A stretch of 64,000 bases of DNA from Puccinellia tenuiflora (GCA_012064385.1 QRDG01000529.1:1563898-1627897); one strand, 5' to 3'; shown: positions 45,869-58,700, counted from the first letter of the stretch. Numbers and translations: made by a program. The notes: generated by a model not told the origin, from the sequence alone.

Positions 45869-46233
45869 CAAGGTTGGAAAAAGCGCTAGGCGTAGGTGAG
45901 GCGATTGGCATTCGCCTAGCGCCTAGGCGACGATTAAGCGCACTAGGCGCAGCCTAGGCGGACATATATTTGCACCATCAGATGTTCATTTGGGTTATTA
46001 TATATCTATACACGGTAATTTAGCCATATAAAATGAGTATGCTATCAACAACTGACATTGGATTATGACCCATTTGGTTCTTCAACGCAATATGGCATGA
46101 TTTCTTAGCGGATAACACAATTTATTGGTTGCACTGCCTAGAGTACCGCTTATGGCCTAGGTGAGGCGTTTGCCCATCGCCTAGTGCCTAAGCGAGCTAA
46201 AGCGTCGCCTAGGCGCTGCCTAATCCAACACTG
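45869..46233. mobile_element. hAT-like MITE nested in the LTR element
   Basis: The 365-bp segment is flanked by a perfect 8-bp duplication CTTTATCT (45861-45868, 46234-46241), the hAT target size. Ends are imperfect inverted repeats: CAAGGTTGGA against CAGTGTTGGAT. Both margins are dense in CGCCTAGGCG-type palindromes and the centre is AT-rich. No coding sequence. Confidence 0.85.
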
Positions 46234-46540
46234 CTTTATCTTGAGATAAACAAGTTGCAAGTTGAAGCTTTATGCTGAAAACTTAAATATTCCTTTGTGT
46301 TGGCCAAACTCCTTTGTGTTATGCTTTTAAATCTCCAAGGTACTCTTTTCTAGTTAATTCTTGCTTAGATGTTACACCTGGTTAATCATTCTTTGTTTCA
46401 TTCAATGAACCTTTGTTTTGGATCAATGCATTCAGTTCATATACTTTACATGATTACATGATCAACATTGTGTTTGGTAGCGTGTTACTCTGTTATCACT
46501 TACCTACTCGAGGACGAGCAGGACTTAAGCTTGGGGATGC

Positions 46541-48107
46541 TGATACGTCTCTGACGTATCTATAATTTTTTATGTTCGATGCTTGATTATATATCAGTGC
46601 CACATGTTTTTATAATGTTTTTATATCATTTTGGCATGATTTATGGAACTAACCTATTAACAAGATGCCCAGTGCCAGTTCCTGTTTTCTGCTGTCTTTT
46701 TGTTTCAGAAAAGTTGTTCTGGGAAGTTTCTCGGATTGCGCTGATATTTTACAGGAATTATTTCCAATATGAAACAAAGACGGAACCCGAAGGATGCCCG
46801 GAGGGGAGCCCTAGGGGCTCTAGACGCCACCTGGCCGCCCCCCCCCCCCCCCACTAGGCCCACCTCCTCGCATCGCCTCTTCGCCTAAAAATTCCCCCTC
46901 GACGTAAAAACCCTAAGGACCCGATCATATTTTCCAGAAGACTTCCGAGGCCGCTGCCATCTCGAACCCTAGAGGACCCGCTCTTCCTGGCACCCTGTCG
47001 GAGAGGGGAATCGACACCGGAGGCATCTACACCACCATGTCTGCCTCCGGAGTGATGCGTGAGTAGTCCACCACGGGACTACAGATCCATAGCAGTAACT
47101 AGATGGTTGTCTCTCCTCCTTGTACTCTATTGTTTAGATCTTCTGAGCTGCCTATCATGATCAAGATCATATTATCTGTAACTACTACATGATTGTGTTT
47201 GCATGGATCCGATGAATTGTGGAAGTCATTACTTTTGTTCATCTTTGTGTTGTGTTTTATCTATGATCTTGCATGCTCTCCGATGCTAGTGGATGCTTTG
47301 GCCAAGTAATTATTAGTGTTGTATGAGGGAGTATTTATGCTAGATAGTGCGTTCATGCCTCTCTTGTCTGAGCTCGGGCTGACAGAAACGATTAAGACAA
47401 GAGATGTGCTGTTGCCACTAGGGAGAAAACAGCGGTGTGATTTCCTTGTGTTATTTACGTTGCTTACATTATGCACTTTGCTTATTGCAATGATCTGTTG
47501 CTTGCAACTTAATAATTTTGGGTGACATGCTGGATAGCGATCCCAAGGTGGATTATTAGTCATAGATGCAGTTGGAAGACGGTCTATGTATTTTGATGTA
47601 ATGCCCATATTAGATGAAACGGTGAACTATATTGTTTTATGATAGCCTTGTTGTGCGCCCACAATTCTGTCAATTGTCATGCTGTAATTTGTTTACCCAT
47701 CATGTATATCTTTTGGAGAGACACCTCTAGTGAACTGTGGATCCCGGTCCTATTTTCCTACATTGCTAACAACCGTTTTCATAGCTTTTCATCATCATTT
47801 GCTCGCTGGTCATATTTCACTCTCATCATATTTTACATCCACATATTTAATTCTTTGTGTTCAGCAAGCCGGAGAGATTGACAACCTCTCTGTTTCGTTG
47901 GGGCAAAGTAGTTTGTTTGTGATTGTGTGCAGGTCCACGTCAGCACGCCGGCAATACCTCTTTTCTGGCACCGTTGACACCTTGTTAAGCCTTCTCTAAG
48001 TCCTACTGGTTCGATAACCTTGGTTTTGTAATCAAGAGAAACTGCCGCTTTGCTGCATCATACCTTCCTCTTGGGGTCTCCCAGTGAACGTGTGATCCAC
48101 GTCATCA
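46541..48107 (+). repeat. 3' LTR of the Gypsy-type element
   Basis: 1567 bp, preceded by the polypurine tract. Compared with the 5' LTR it has an 11-bp insertion near 46611, a 14-base C run near 46839, and a shortened GC-rich leader. Confidence 0.9.
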
Positions 48108-49447
48108 AACTACACCATCCACCTTAACCTCGTGTAGATACATGGCCTAATTAAATGACTCACCTTTACTGGTGTACTGCCCTTCACACTTTAATTTTAT
48201 CCTCTTGTCGCCTCCACCATTGTTCTGCAAACATGCACAAGATCTGCAATGCATGTGTAAACATGAGGATAAAATTACCGTCACACTTTAATTTTATCCC
48301 CCCTCCACCATGTCGACCGCATGCGTAAACATGCACACACTTGAATTTTGGAATTAATCCACCTCATAACGTTCTTGATGAGCTTTTCTAGTACCGCGCC
48401 TGGCACCACCGCACCCACAAACGACCGCATCACTGTCACTACCGTCTTGCCTATAACAACTTGCTATCGTCTTCCTCCTAGTGACCTAGTCATTCCGATG
48501 AATGAAGATCACCCACCCCGAGGCGCTAGTAGGGTTCGCCTCCCCGGGGACAAGCGTGCCTTCAAATTCTTGACCTCAATATGATACCAATTTTTAGGTT
48601 TCGCCCACGGATCATTCACATGAGAAATCACAAACACGAGACGCTCAAAATATTGTGGCAAAGAGCACTCATGCACGTTCTTCTTCTTTCTCCCAATATC
48701 GTGCTTATATATACACGCACACGCCATCCAGCTCAAATACCCAAGAGTAACAACATCTTTTTAGGTAGGGAAATTATTATTACTAACTTGTCACATTATA
48801 ATAGTTTAGTTAAAATGTTTATGTACATTATTTCGCATCAATATGGGACTGCATGATACTATGTTATGTTGAATGACACCATCTCTTAGATCTCGAAGAT
48901 GGTTGAACCCTCTATGTGTATCATTGCAATGTCTAGAAACATATAAAAAGTATATCCGATAATCATATACAATCATCGTAATAACTGTTCGCCGCTAATC
49001 TAGCGATCATATTGTCGCAATCTGATAATTGGTGTTAAACTTTTTTCTTCAAAACATATTAACAGAAGATCTAATTTTGATGACCTCGTCGTGTTATAAT
49101 TGTTATTCGAAATAACGGTCTACAAGATAAATCATTTTAAATTTGTCATTAGTGAGATGGTGTGACCTCCGATGAGGTAATAAACTATTACATGCATGTG
49201 CGTGTTTATCTCAATATGCAAGCTATCAACATAATCCATTTTCTGAACCAATCAAGTTTTATGTCATCTCTAGTAATATTTATTAACCTCTACATTCAAG
49301 CTACACATCATACATCCCTTCAATCATCAAATTATTCACATTAGTAATTAATAATACACACTCATTTCATGTCTATACCGTTTAGACAACATAATGTATC
49401 ATGTTTGCACAATATCATTATTAAAGGTAGTTTCTAGCAAAGTGGAA
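48108..49447. other. Intergenic; repeat debris
   Basis: No supported gene. A direct repeat 'cacactttaattttatcc' occurs near 48186 and 48281, and a fragment of LTR copy D near 48733. The right end should include the 3' UTR of the F-box gene. Confidence 0.4.
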
Positions 49448-51744
49448 TCAACGCCCTAACTGCAGTGCCTCGTAATCGTGGTAGTACTTCGTGTGCACAG
49501 GGCTCCGGTTGTCGTCCTCCCTTGGCCGGCACACGGTGACGTGGGCGTCCGGCCATGCCTTCCGAGTCTCTGACACATGTTCTTGGACAATCTTAAAGAG
49601 CAGGCGAACGCTATGCAGCTGGTTAGTGTCTTTCGGAGTTCCCTCTTCTTCTGGGGTGACGAGCACCAGTTGCTCGAGGACGGGAGCCCTGCGTAGGACG
49701 AATCTGAGCAGCCTCAGCTCGTGCCTCGTCCCCCGGAAGTTCACCACCTTGATGAACGTCAGGTGGTCGAGAATAATCTCTTCGTCGAGAATGATATCGT
49801 CGTCCTCGTAGGTCGTTGCGCCGCTGCAAGCGTCTTTAGTAGTGTCGTCCCAAGCGGCTGGGAGCTGCAAGTTCGATTCAAAAATTTAGTGGTGAGGCGG
49901 GAATTATTGGCACGACATTCGTGCGCGGTTCTGTGAGAAAAAGGACAATGGGCGGAGAGCGGCATTTGGTAGAATGGGCTACAAGTAGCCTTAAAAAAAC
50001 GACACTTCAAAGTTTTAAACTTTTCAAAAAATAATCTTAGATGTTGATAATGATGACTTCTACCAGTATGCAAACAATCAATGCGACATATTATGTATTC
50101 TGGGATGTGTAAAAATGACAAATTTCTAAATCCGAGGTGATGAGCGGTGCAAATTTCGAAGATTTTCAAATTTGTCTTTTTTATGTAGATCAGAATACAA
50201 AATTAAAAACTTTCAGCACCTTAGAATACATCATTGTAAACCTCTCTGATTTCTCTAGAATTTTTATGAAACTTCAAAATGTTGATTTCATAATAAATTT
50301 AAAACGGTTTACATGCAGGCCGTCCTACAAAGCGACTTTTCGATAATGGACGTTGCTAATCAAACGGTCACAGGGTCAGATCGAGTTCTAGCTTAATGCT
50401 CTAACTTAAATTTTGGTCGATCGAGAATTAGAAAAGGAAAGTACAGTATATTATATCAGGATGTTTGTTTACCCGAACGAAGAGTCGCTCGAGAAGCGGC
50501 GGATCGGTGAGCTCGAAGAAGCCGGAGAAAAGAGTGACATCGTCGTCGCCTATGGAATCCATGAGCAGCTGCAGTTCTTCTAGGTTCGGGGTATCCACAG
50601 AGAGCTCAAGACAATAGCGCTCGACATCGATGTGCTGACGAGTAATCAATACTACTGGTTACATAATCCATTGCATCAATTAGGATTTGTAGACATGCAA
50701 GATCATTAATCAGTGCAAGAACAAGTTTGAGTATCGTACTCGTACCAGCAAGCCCTTAGAGCAGAGTGTCAAAATCCTAGCATGCGCGACCTTGAGCAAT
50801 GCGCATGAGAACGCGAAGTCGTGAATCAGCTGGTCGTATCCACCGAAGCCTAGGTGGGACAGGTAGGCGTCCCGCAGCTCCGGCGTGTCGGCGTTCCACG
50901 TCGTCCTTGAGTTTCCTTTGCCGATGAACACGACGGGCTCGGTCTCGTAGCCGTCCCTAGAGTAGAGGATGTCGCCGTGGAACGCGAAGGACTCGAGCCC
51001 GGGCGCGGCCACCTGCAGGTCGCGCATGGCCAGGCAGCCCACGATCTCCAGGCCCCGCAGCCTCTCGCCGGCGACCCTCACCGACGCGAGGAGGTGGCAG
51101 CTCCTCAGGCTCAGGAACTCGAGCAGGCGGCACTCCGAGACCACGTCCCGGACCGCATCGTCCGTGACGTCGACGCGGTCGAGGGAGAGCGATGTCAGGC
51201 CGGCGAGCCCCGCGGCGCCGGGCGCGACGTCACGGAGGCTGCACCAGCCCAGGCTGAGCACCGCCAGAGAGTTCTCGACCTGGAACAAGTCCGCGGGAAG
51301 CTGCAGCAGGGACGCGCGGCAGTCGTCGTTGTCCACGGCCAGATCCACCGCGACCTCCCTGGCGCCTCTCCCCATGGCGGCCGCGACCCAGTCGAGGACG
51401 TCCTGCCCGAGCGCGCCGACTGGGGACAGCGCAACGCGGAGCACGTCGATGGGCGCGGCGCCATGGATTCTGATACAGCGGGATACGGTGGCCGCGATCT
51501 GTGCCGGCGACTGGCCGCGGACGAAGTCACGGTCGGTGAAGTCGAGGACGGCGGAGGCAGCGACCGCGTGGATCCACAGGCGCGCCCACCTCGTGGAGAG
51601 AGCGCTGGTGCGGACAGCGCCCTTGAGGGAGAGCCCGCCGAGGATGGAGTGGAGGACGTCGTCTGGGAGGCCGCTCAGCCTGTCCTCCTCGGTTGATGCT
51701 CCCATGGCCTTGCCGCACTTCTTTGGTTTGGATGATGCTCTCAT
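49448..51744 (-). CDS. F-box/LRR protein (FBD-like group)
   Basis: Three minus-strand exons: 51744-50746, 50634-50473 and 49864-49448. All are in phase 0 and give 525 residues. An F-box near residues 21-60 (DRLSGLPDDVLHSILGGLSLKGAVRTSALSTRW shape) would bind SKP1 in an SCF ubiquitin ligase. Leucine-rich repeats follow, for example LGWCSLRDV, LTSLSLDRV and LEFLSLRSC. The C-terminus (IKVVNFRGTRHELRLLRFVLRRAPVLEQLVL...) is the FBD-type segment common in grass F-box genes. The substrate is unknown. Two near ATGs exist (codons 1 and 14); the first is used here. Intron 2 carries a foldback-like insertion at about 49980-50330. This family expands and decays quickly, but all frames here are intact. 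Confidence 0.9.
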
Positions 51745-51971
51745 GGCCTCGTTCAGAGCCTTAATTTTTCTTTTTTTCAGTGGCGTGGTACGGTGGTAGT
51801 GCTGCTTGGTCTGAGATATTTAAGCATACGGAAATGTTCAATCGCCTTCCCTTGCAAGATTTGACTGAAACAAGTGTGAGATCTGACAGAGTCACGCGAG
51901 CGACATCGCGGCTGCTTGCTAAACAAGGAGGGATGTAACTGGGGAGCGCTCGGGCGCTTTTCTTATTATTA

Positions 51972-52793
51972 CAGCATTCTAGCGGTGACCGTAGACTAGT
52001 AAACAACATAATCGAAAATACGGTTTACGGTTCGTGTTTTGGTTAGTTTGTGGACTCAAAAGTCGTCGCACAGAACATAAATCCAAAACGAACTATAAAA
52101 AGTAATATGACGCAGAATATTTCGTCGTCTTCTTCCTTTAACTTTTTTCTTCCTCTCCTTCTTCCCCCACTGGCCGCCCCGCCCCTCCACCCCTGCGATG
52201 CCGCCCCACCTCGCCCCCTGCACCGCCGCCCCACCTCGGCTCCTACGCCACCGCACCGCTGCCCTGCCGCCCCGCCCCGAAGCCCGAGCTCCACCACGCC
52301 TCGTGGTCGTGCCTCCGCGCTTCCGCCCCAAGCTCGAGCTGCCTCGTGGTCGTGCGTCCGCCCCGAGCTCGATCTCCGCGGCCGATTTTTACGGCCCCAC
52401 GCCGCCCGAGCTCCGTCTCCCCGTGGCCGTGCCTCCACGGCCGAGCTCCTCCACCGGGCGACCTCGACGCGCTCCCGTGAGCATCTCCGGCGAGTTTCGG
52501 TGAGATTCTGGTGAGTTTCCGATGAGTTTCGTGGCGGAAGTTCGCTGGCGGGTGCTGAATGTTCAGCCTGCCAACGCCTTGCACGGTTTTTAGGCCACCC
52601 TCGGTTCGGAGGGGAAAACTGGGTATTCTCGGTTCCGAGGGGAAAATTCTCGGGTGCCCGAAAAACCTTTTTCGGTTCGGCTACTTTTTTGGTTGGTGTT
52701 ATGGCTTGTTTTTCCTCGCGCAAACCGTAAGCGGCAGTTACTTTTTCAGTATTAGGCTTTTTCGGTCACTACTAAAGATGCTCTTACCGGCGC
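51972..52793. mobile_element. Second TWA-target element with GC-rich core
   Basis: The left end CAGCATTCTAGCGGTGACCG and the right end, inverted, GAGCATCTTTAGTAGTGACCG are imperfect inverted repeats. They are flanked by TTA on both sides (51969-51971, 52794-52796), a PIF/Harbinger-type target. Subterminal sequences 'acggtttacggttcg' and 'gcgcaaaccgtaagc' also pair. The 822-bp body has a GC-rich core (about 52160-52500). A 226-codon frame (52043-52723, minus) has no recognisable domain. It lies about 230 bp upstream of the F-box start codon. Confidence 0.7.
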
Positions 52794-52796
52794 ATG

Positions 52797-54884
52797 CATA
52801 CTCTTTGCCCACTTCTATTGCAACGTAGCCATATAAAAGCTTGTCTCAAACTTTTAAAAATGCATGGCTTTCACTTTCAAATCGAGTATCCAAATTAAAA
52901 TTGGGTTTACCGTTGTTCTCCTCGTGACGAGATATTCGATTCTAGATCCCACATGAATATGTTTTGATAGTTACTTAAAAAACAATTTTATAGTTTAAAC
53001 TTGTTTTTTCATCACAATACCAATTTTGTACTACAAACAAGCACGAAAAGCAATTTTGTACCATAAATTTGCTTTTTAATCATAAACTGTTTTCACCATC
53101 ATGTTTCTTTTCGTCACACATTGAAAACAAGAGTTAATATATAAATATTCGAAGGAATATTTTCTAAAACTAACTTTAGACTATAAACTTGTTTTTTTTA
53201 TCACAAAAAAACTTTGTACTACAATCTGACATGAAAAGCAACTTTATGCTATTTTTCTTTTTACCACAAACACAAAAAATATATGAGGAGGAGGTGGGCT
53301 TGTCTTTTATCCAAACAATTTCAAACTTGTTTGCAATGTTGTCTATCTACATGCATAGTTGCTATTATAAAAAAAAACTTCTTGGATGAAAAAACAAAAT
53401 TTTACCACAAATATTTTTTCATGAAAGAAAGTTTCTTTTTGAAAAAAAATGTTGTCGGAATATACCCATGCAAGATTTAATTTCAAAAATCTCGTCATCA
53501 GGAACATAGATATGAAAACGGATTTGAATTTGGACACTCGAGCTAAAAGTAATGAATTTTCCGAACTCTTGAATATATTCTCATGCGGATGATGTCATTT
53601 GTTTTGTCCATAAGTGAGACATGTGCTGATTTTTGCATTGTCCTTCACGAGAGTGTGGTTCGAAGTTCGAACAGCTACGAGCGCCACAAATATGCGAGAT
53701 TGCACTGGCGCTTTTAGTCAGTTGGGAACAACCGAACGAGGAGTGGGGAGCACGGCCAAACGTCTCACTTTTGGGCTGGACAAATACCTATCAATAGAAG
53801 GAAGCTTGCTACTCCATCAGTTTTAAATTATAAGATTTTTTCTGACTTGGTCTCCCCTTTCCATCTCCTCTCCCCGTTCGACCTATGTGTCGTCCCTCGG
53901 AGCTGCCATGGGGAGCAAGCCCCAAATGTTGCGGGATAAACAACATGAGCGTTGGGCCATCGCCGTCGCCGATGTTGTCGACGTCGACCATGGTGGTGGT
54001 GTGCCTTGCTTCCCTAAGGGAAGTAGAGACCCTCGGGCAGCTGCATCGTGTGTGTGCAGAGGATAGACGTGGGGCGGCGGCCCTGGTTGCCGGTGGGCGA
54101 CGACAACCAATGCTCACGTGGCCCCGCTGCTTCCATGCATGGCACATCGTCTTCTTCGGTTGTGAAGTCAATGAAGCTGACGGGAAGTGGAAGTCTTCGC
54201 TGCAACGGACCAGGGAGCAACCTAGCGAGATCTGGGTGCGGCTACGGTCGGTTGAAGGAGGGCTGCCTTCATCGCTTTTTTTTCGTTTGAAAGCCAGCAA
54301 ACTTTGATTCTCACAACTCTTACTGGTCCAAGTCTACATCTTAACAAAATCAAACCATAATGATTTCTATCAACATATGAACCTCGATTGATAACAAAAA
54401 AACACTCTCCACAATCTCCACACTAAAAGAGTTACTGCGACAAAAAGAACCTCGATAGAAAGCCGGAGCACAAAATCAAAACTAAGGTCAAATCTTAACT
54501 TTTGACCCAACTAGCTACACCGACAAAAACATACACTTCGATTGCTGCTAGAGAGATCGACCCAAACATCAAAAGGGCACCTAAAATCGACTAGTGTACA
54601 ACACATTACGGTTAAGTTGGACTCACTGGTTCGCCAACTGCCATGAAGGCATCGAATTGCACCCACCATTCGTGACCACGATGAGCGACACCATTGACCG
54701 CCTTCTCCATTACGTCCTCTCATGGATTGTGTGTGGATCGTCGCTCTACCTCCGTCTATCAACTCCATGCACGTCTTTGGTCGCCTATGGTGTTGACCAA
54801 CTCGAATCGGGGACGATGAAAAATCTAATGACTCCATCATTTTACTCTAGTTGCATAGAGTAGTGAGGTTAGACTATATGGAAA
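52797..54884. other. Intergenic, no supported gene
   Basis: AT-rich to 53600. Then a moderately GC-rich block (53860-54300) with several overlapping frames on both strands and no domain. A Stowaway-like half end ('ctactccatcagttttaaat') sits at 53810 without a partner. Confidence 0.4.
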
Positions 54885-55255
54885 ATGGGTCGGTACTCGT
54901 GGGCTAGCCCGTTAGGCCCTAGTCTGTGAGGTGTCTGGCCCCGCACGTGGCTAAACGGGCCATGTCTAGCCTGCATCATGTATGGGGCCGTGCCTAGCCA
55001 CGAGGCGGGGCCCGTGTGCCATGCAGCGCACCGGTTAAGTTTTTTCTGACTTGTTCTTATTTTCTTGAAAAAAATTGACATAAAAACCCGTAAATAGCCC
55101 CAAAACAAAATTAAAACGGCCGAGAAGTACTAAACGGGCCAGCCCGTTTATTAGGAGTGGTGTGTGTGGGCGTCGAGGCGAGGCAATTAGACCGACACGG
55201 CAAGGCCCTCTTATAAAAGGGCCGACACGGGCTGATGCCGTGCCGGGCCGGCCCC
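54885..55255. repeat. Dispersed GC-rich repeat (relative of 25560-25870)
   Basis: The block is full of words such as 'ggctagcccgtt', 'aaacgggccatg', 'cgaggcgggg' and 'cgacacgggctgatgccg'. Similar words occur in the same order in 25560-25870, with an AT-rich middle in both. Class unknown. Confidence 0.5.
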
Positions 55256-55525
55256 TTTAGCAACCTATGGTGAGAGTCCGAGAGAGCATCCAAGGTTCTT
55301 GTTTGGGTTTTGTCTCTTCCTCTTTCTCTCTCGCCTCCCACCCACCCCCTTCTCCACAGGGTGTGTGTCGTTGTAGTAGAGAGGTGGCAGAGCAAGCAAG
55401 ATCAATAGCAGCGGGCAGGCAGACAAGCGGCCACAAAGAGCTGCTGCCAACCCTGCACAGCCTGGGCTCTGATTATTGACTGATACAAACCCAGCTATTA
55501 CCTTCCCTGTTTTATTTAATTTTAG

Positions 55526-55535
55526 CATATATAAT
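55526..55535 (+). promoter_or_regulatory. Candidate TATA box of the STAR/KH gene
   Basis: CATATATAAT lies 233 bp upstream of the start codon, followed by a pyrimidine-rich leader. A second candidate (CTTATAAAAGG, about 55211) lies in the upstream repeat. Confidence 0.4.
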
Positions 55536-55767
55536 CCCACCCATCCCTGTACTCATTTCTTGGTTCTTGGCACCTTTCTGTCTTTTCTAGATTTCACTGG
55601 ATTCCATATAGGCCTCCACCACATTCATTTGCTTTGATAGCTACCCAGCTGTTTGCTCTTCTCTGTTTTCTTACTCTCTTGGCTCACGCCTCACGGGGCT
55701 CTCCCATGCCCAGGAAGATTGCAATCTTGTAGAGTTCTTCTCTGAATTCTTGTTTCTGTTGGGAGCC

Positions 55768-58700
55768 ATGGATGAGAGGATCCCGCCGCCCCCTTTCTTC
55801 CAGTACTCGCCATCTCCATCTGGCGTCCATTCTTCCCCTCGCCACCACAATCCCATGAGGTCGTCTACGTCCGAGAGGGAGAGGTCTGTGCATACTCTGC
55901 AACCCCCCCCCCCCTCCTGTTGTGAACTGCTGTGAAGTTTTCATTATTTATCTTTGTGTCGATCCTTTTAGCTTCTAATTGTCACAAGAGTGTGAGATTT
56001 GATCCCGGTCGTGCGAGATTTGTGGTTTATCTGGTCCATCTTGGCGTGATTTTTCCGTTGAACAAACAAATCATGCCTCGACGCTGTAATCATCTGCCAA
56101 GTTGAGGGTTGCGAATTGCCTGCTAATGGTAGATTTGTGCTTGCCATTAGGAATATAAAATGAGCATGATAACCTCGATTGGACTCTGATAGATGCGAAG
56201 GTCATTGGCAGAGCGCTCACTATTACGACTTTTGATTCGGTAACGAGTTCTTGGTGTTATTCACCTTTGCTGTACATGTCATCATTATTTTGAGGGAATT
56301 TTGTAGTGTTGCTCTGTGGTATTCTCCGAGTCATTATTAGGTTTGGTTCTTAAGTAATTATATGCTCTTGCGATACTTACAATTGATCTTACTAACGAGA
56401 TTGCTTGCTTTGTAGATATATTGCGGAGTTACTTGCTGAAAGACAGAAATTAGTTCCGTTCTTGCAAGTTCTTCCATTTTGTAACAGGCTTTTAAACCAA
56501 GGTTTGTTTCCTTTGCTTTTTTTTTTGGGTGCATACTATTTGTTTATGTAGTTCTTAATAGTTTTAGGTATGAGTTGCTACTAGAGTGTTAAATTTACCA
56601 AATTGCTATTTTAGCTATCCTTGTTACTTGACAGAAGAAGTTGCTGCTCTTCTTGGGACAATCATGTCTGACCTTTTCGGTATGAAAAGATACCCATGAG
56701 GGTTTTTGTTAGATTGTGTTGTCAAGTTGTTTGTCACGAGTCTTGTCAGGGTTACTGAATTAGTCCACTTCAAGGATATCTCGACTCATTCGTCCTATAC
56801 ATTTAAGATAACTACCGTAACCATTATATCCATTTCCCTAATGGATAGCATTCGTGGAAAAACACATAAGTTGCTTGACTGGGATTGAAGGACCGGCAGA
56901 AACTAAAACTAACCTGTTCAGAAACGATAATACGAACAGACAGTCAAACACTGTGAAGTTCTTCAGTCATATCTTTCAGTTAACATGCTTATTTTTCACC
57001 TCCATATCATAATGTAACTGTTACATGACTTGAGTGGCGATTCCTACACTAACATCTAGGTCATTCCATGTTACAGACATAAATTTCTGGTGTGAACGTT
57101 TTCTCCCTGATATAAAGTATAGTAGTATATAGTAGTATACCACAAAAAGAACTAACAGATCTCATGCTTTTGTTTTCTTTAATGCAGAAATTTTGCGGGC
57201 ATCTTCTTTGCCACCTAACCCAAATTTTATTGAACCCGAGAGAATTGACCACGGTAGCCCATTAAGATTAGCTGGCCACCCTATGAATTGCCAACCAATG
57301 GATCTGGAGGGATGGACAGGAATGCAAGCAGAGGTTGTGCATATTCATGTATCTTCTGATTATTGGTTTTACAAGTTCTAACTATCTAAGGTTTTATATA
57401 GCTGCTAGGAAAATGCTATCCCTCTCTATTTTTTTCTTCTTCTAATACGGCCATTTCAAATTTGCATAATCTCTACCAGTGCTGCTAACTAGTGCATGGT
57501 ATCCATGTAGGTGTTGTAGAAACTAGCAGTAACCAATGAACTAATCCATGACCAAGTCTCGATCAACTGTACGTGCAGTTCAGTAACATTGAATAAAAAA
57601 TGCTAGCTATACAGAGTGATACTGATAGGAATGGTTTTTAAAAATCAAATTACAGAAATCATTAATTAGATATATGAATAGCTTTAAATAATTCAAGAAT
57701 GTCATGTTTCAGTTTTTTTTTCCTTTTGACAAACTGGCCATGTTTCTTGCTAGATCACTAGTGATTTTCATCTAAATCTTGGATCTGAAATGGTTCCTAT
57801 GAGATTTAAATGATTGGAAATCATTGGTTCTACCCATAAAGATAATATTGAAGTGATAACAACTTCATATAGGGTGAAACCTTTTTCGGTCATTCTTATA
57901 ACCAATGTTTTTGCTTTCAATGAACTGTAAGCAATTTTTATGACCTCTCAGCAATTTCATCTGCCCATGAAAACAGTTATTCAGCAATGCACAATATCGA
58001 AACAACTTGGGTTTTGTTAAGGAAGTGAGTTGGATATATGTACTCTTATTCATATTATTTTATAATATTATGACGAAGACTCTTGTGTAATTTGTACTTA
58101 TGATATAATTAATGCATTTTTAGATTATTTTATTTTATTATAAAAAATGCCTTTATTCAGCATATGGGAGTACACCAATCACCATCCATGGGCTGGAGTG
58201 CTCCTGGAGTTATTGCCAGCCCTGTTGTAAAGAAATTTATCAGGATAGATGTTCCTGCAGAGAAGTATCCAAATGTATGTACAATTTCCTTTAACCGAAA
58301 TTTGGTAGGATAAACTATTTTAAATTTATTTTTATGTGCTATGCTGAATCCAAATCATCCACATTCTTTTGTTACAATTAGTTCAACTTTGTTGGTCGTT
58401 TGTTGGGGCCCCGAGGAAACTCCCTAAAAAGAGTTGAAGCTACAACACAGTGTAGAGTCTATATCCGTGGACGTGGTTCGGTGAAAGATACTGTTAAGGT
58501 AATTAAACACAGATTATAACCACCATTTATAGAGTCATTTTAGGACCACTTGTGTTCCATTACGATACTTGTTACGCACATTAATATAGATATAGTATGT
58601 CTTGTTGGTAATTAAATAAGCTGCGTATTCTCGAAAAAATTAAATAAGCTGCGTATATAAAACTGAAAGCCAATCCTGAGTTGTTTCTGGTTGATGTTAA

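Larger units (their letters stand above)
41074..48107 (+). mobile_element. Complete non-autonomous Gypsy-type LTR retrotransposon
   Basis: Two LTRs (41074-42656 and 46541-48107) both start TGATACGTCT and end GTCATCA. They are flanked by the identical 5-bp target duplication AACTA (41069-41073, 48108-48112). A tRNA-Asp-type primer site follows the 5' LTR, and a polypurine tract (aagcttggggatgc) precedes the 3' LTR. The interior has only a broken gag-protease frame and no reverse transcriptase or integrase; 2.8 kb of non-coding sequence fills the rest. A hAT-like MITE is nested at 45869-46233. By eye the first 190 bp of the LTRs differ at about nine positions plus an 11-bp indel, so the insertion is not very recent. 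Confidence 0.92.

Noticed and set aside
50969..51799. 276-codon and 239-codon plus-strand frames
   Set aside because: Antisense shadows of the GC-rich first exon of the F-box gene.
52043..52723. 226-codon minus-strand frame
   Set aside because: Entirely inside the TWA-target element; GC-rich composition keeps several frames open and no domain is visible.
53809..54307. Overlapping 140-163-codon frames
   Set aside because: No domain, several competing frames on both strands, repeat-like surroundings.
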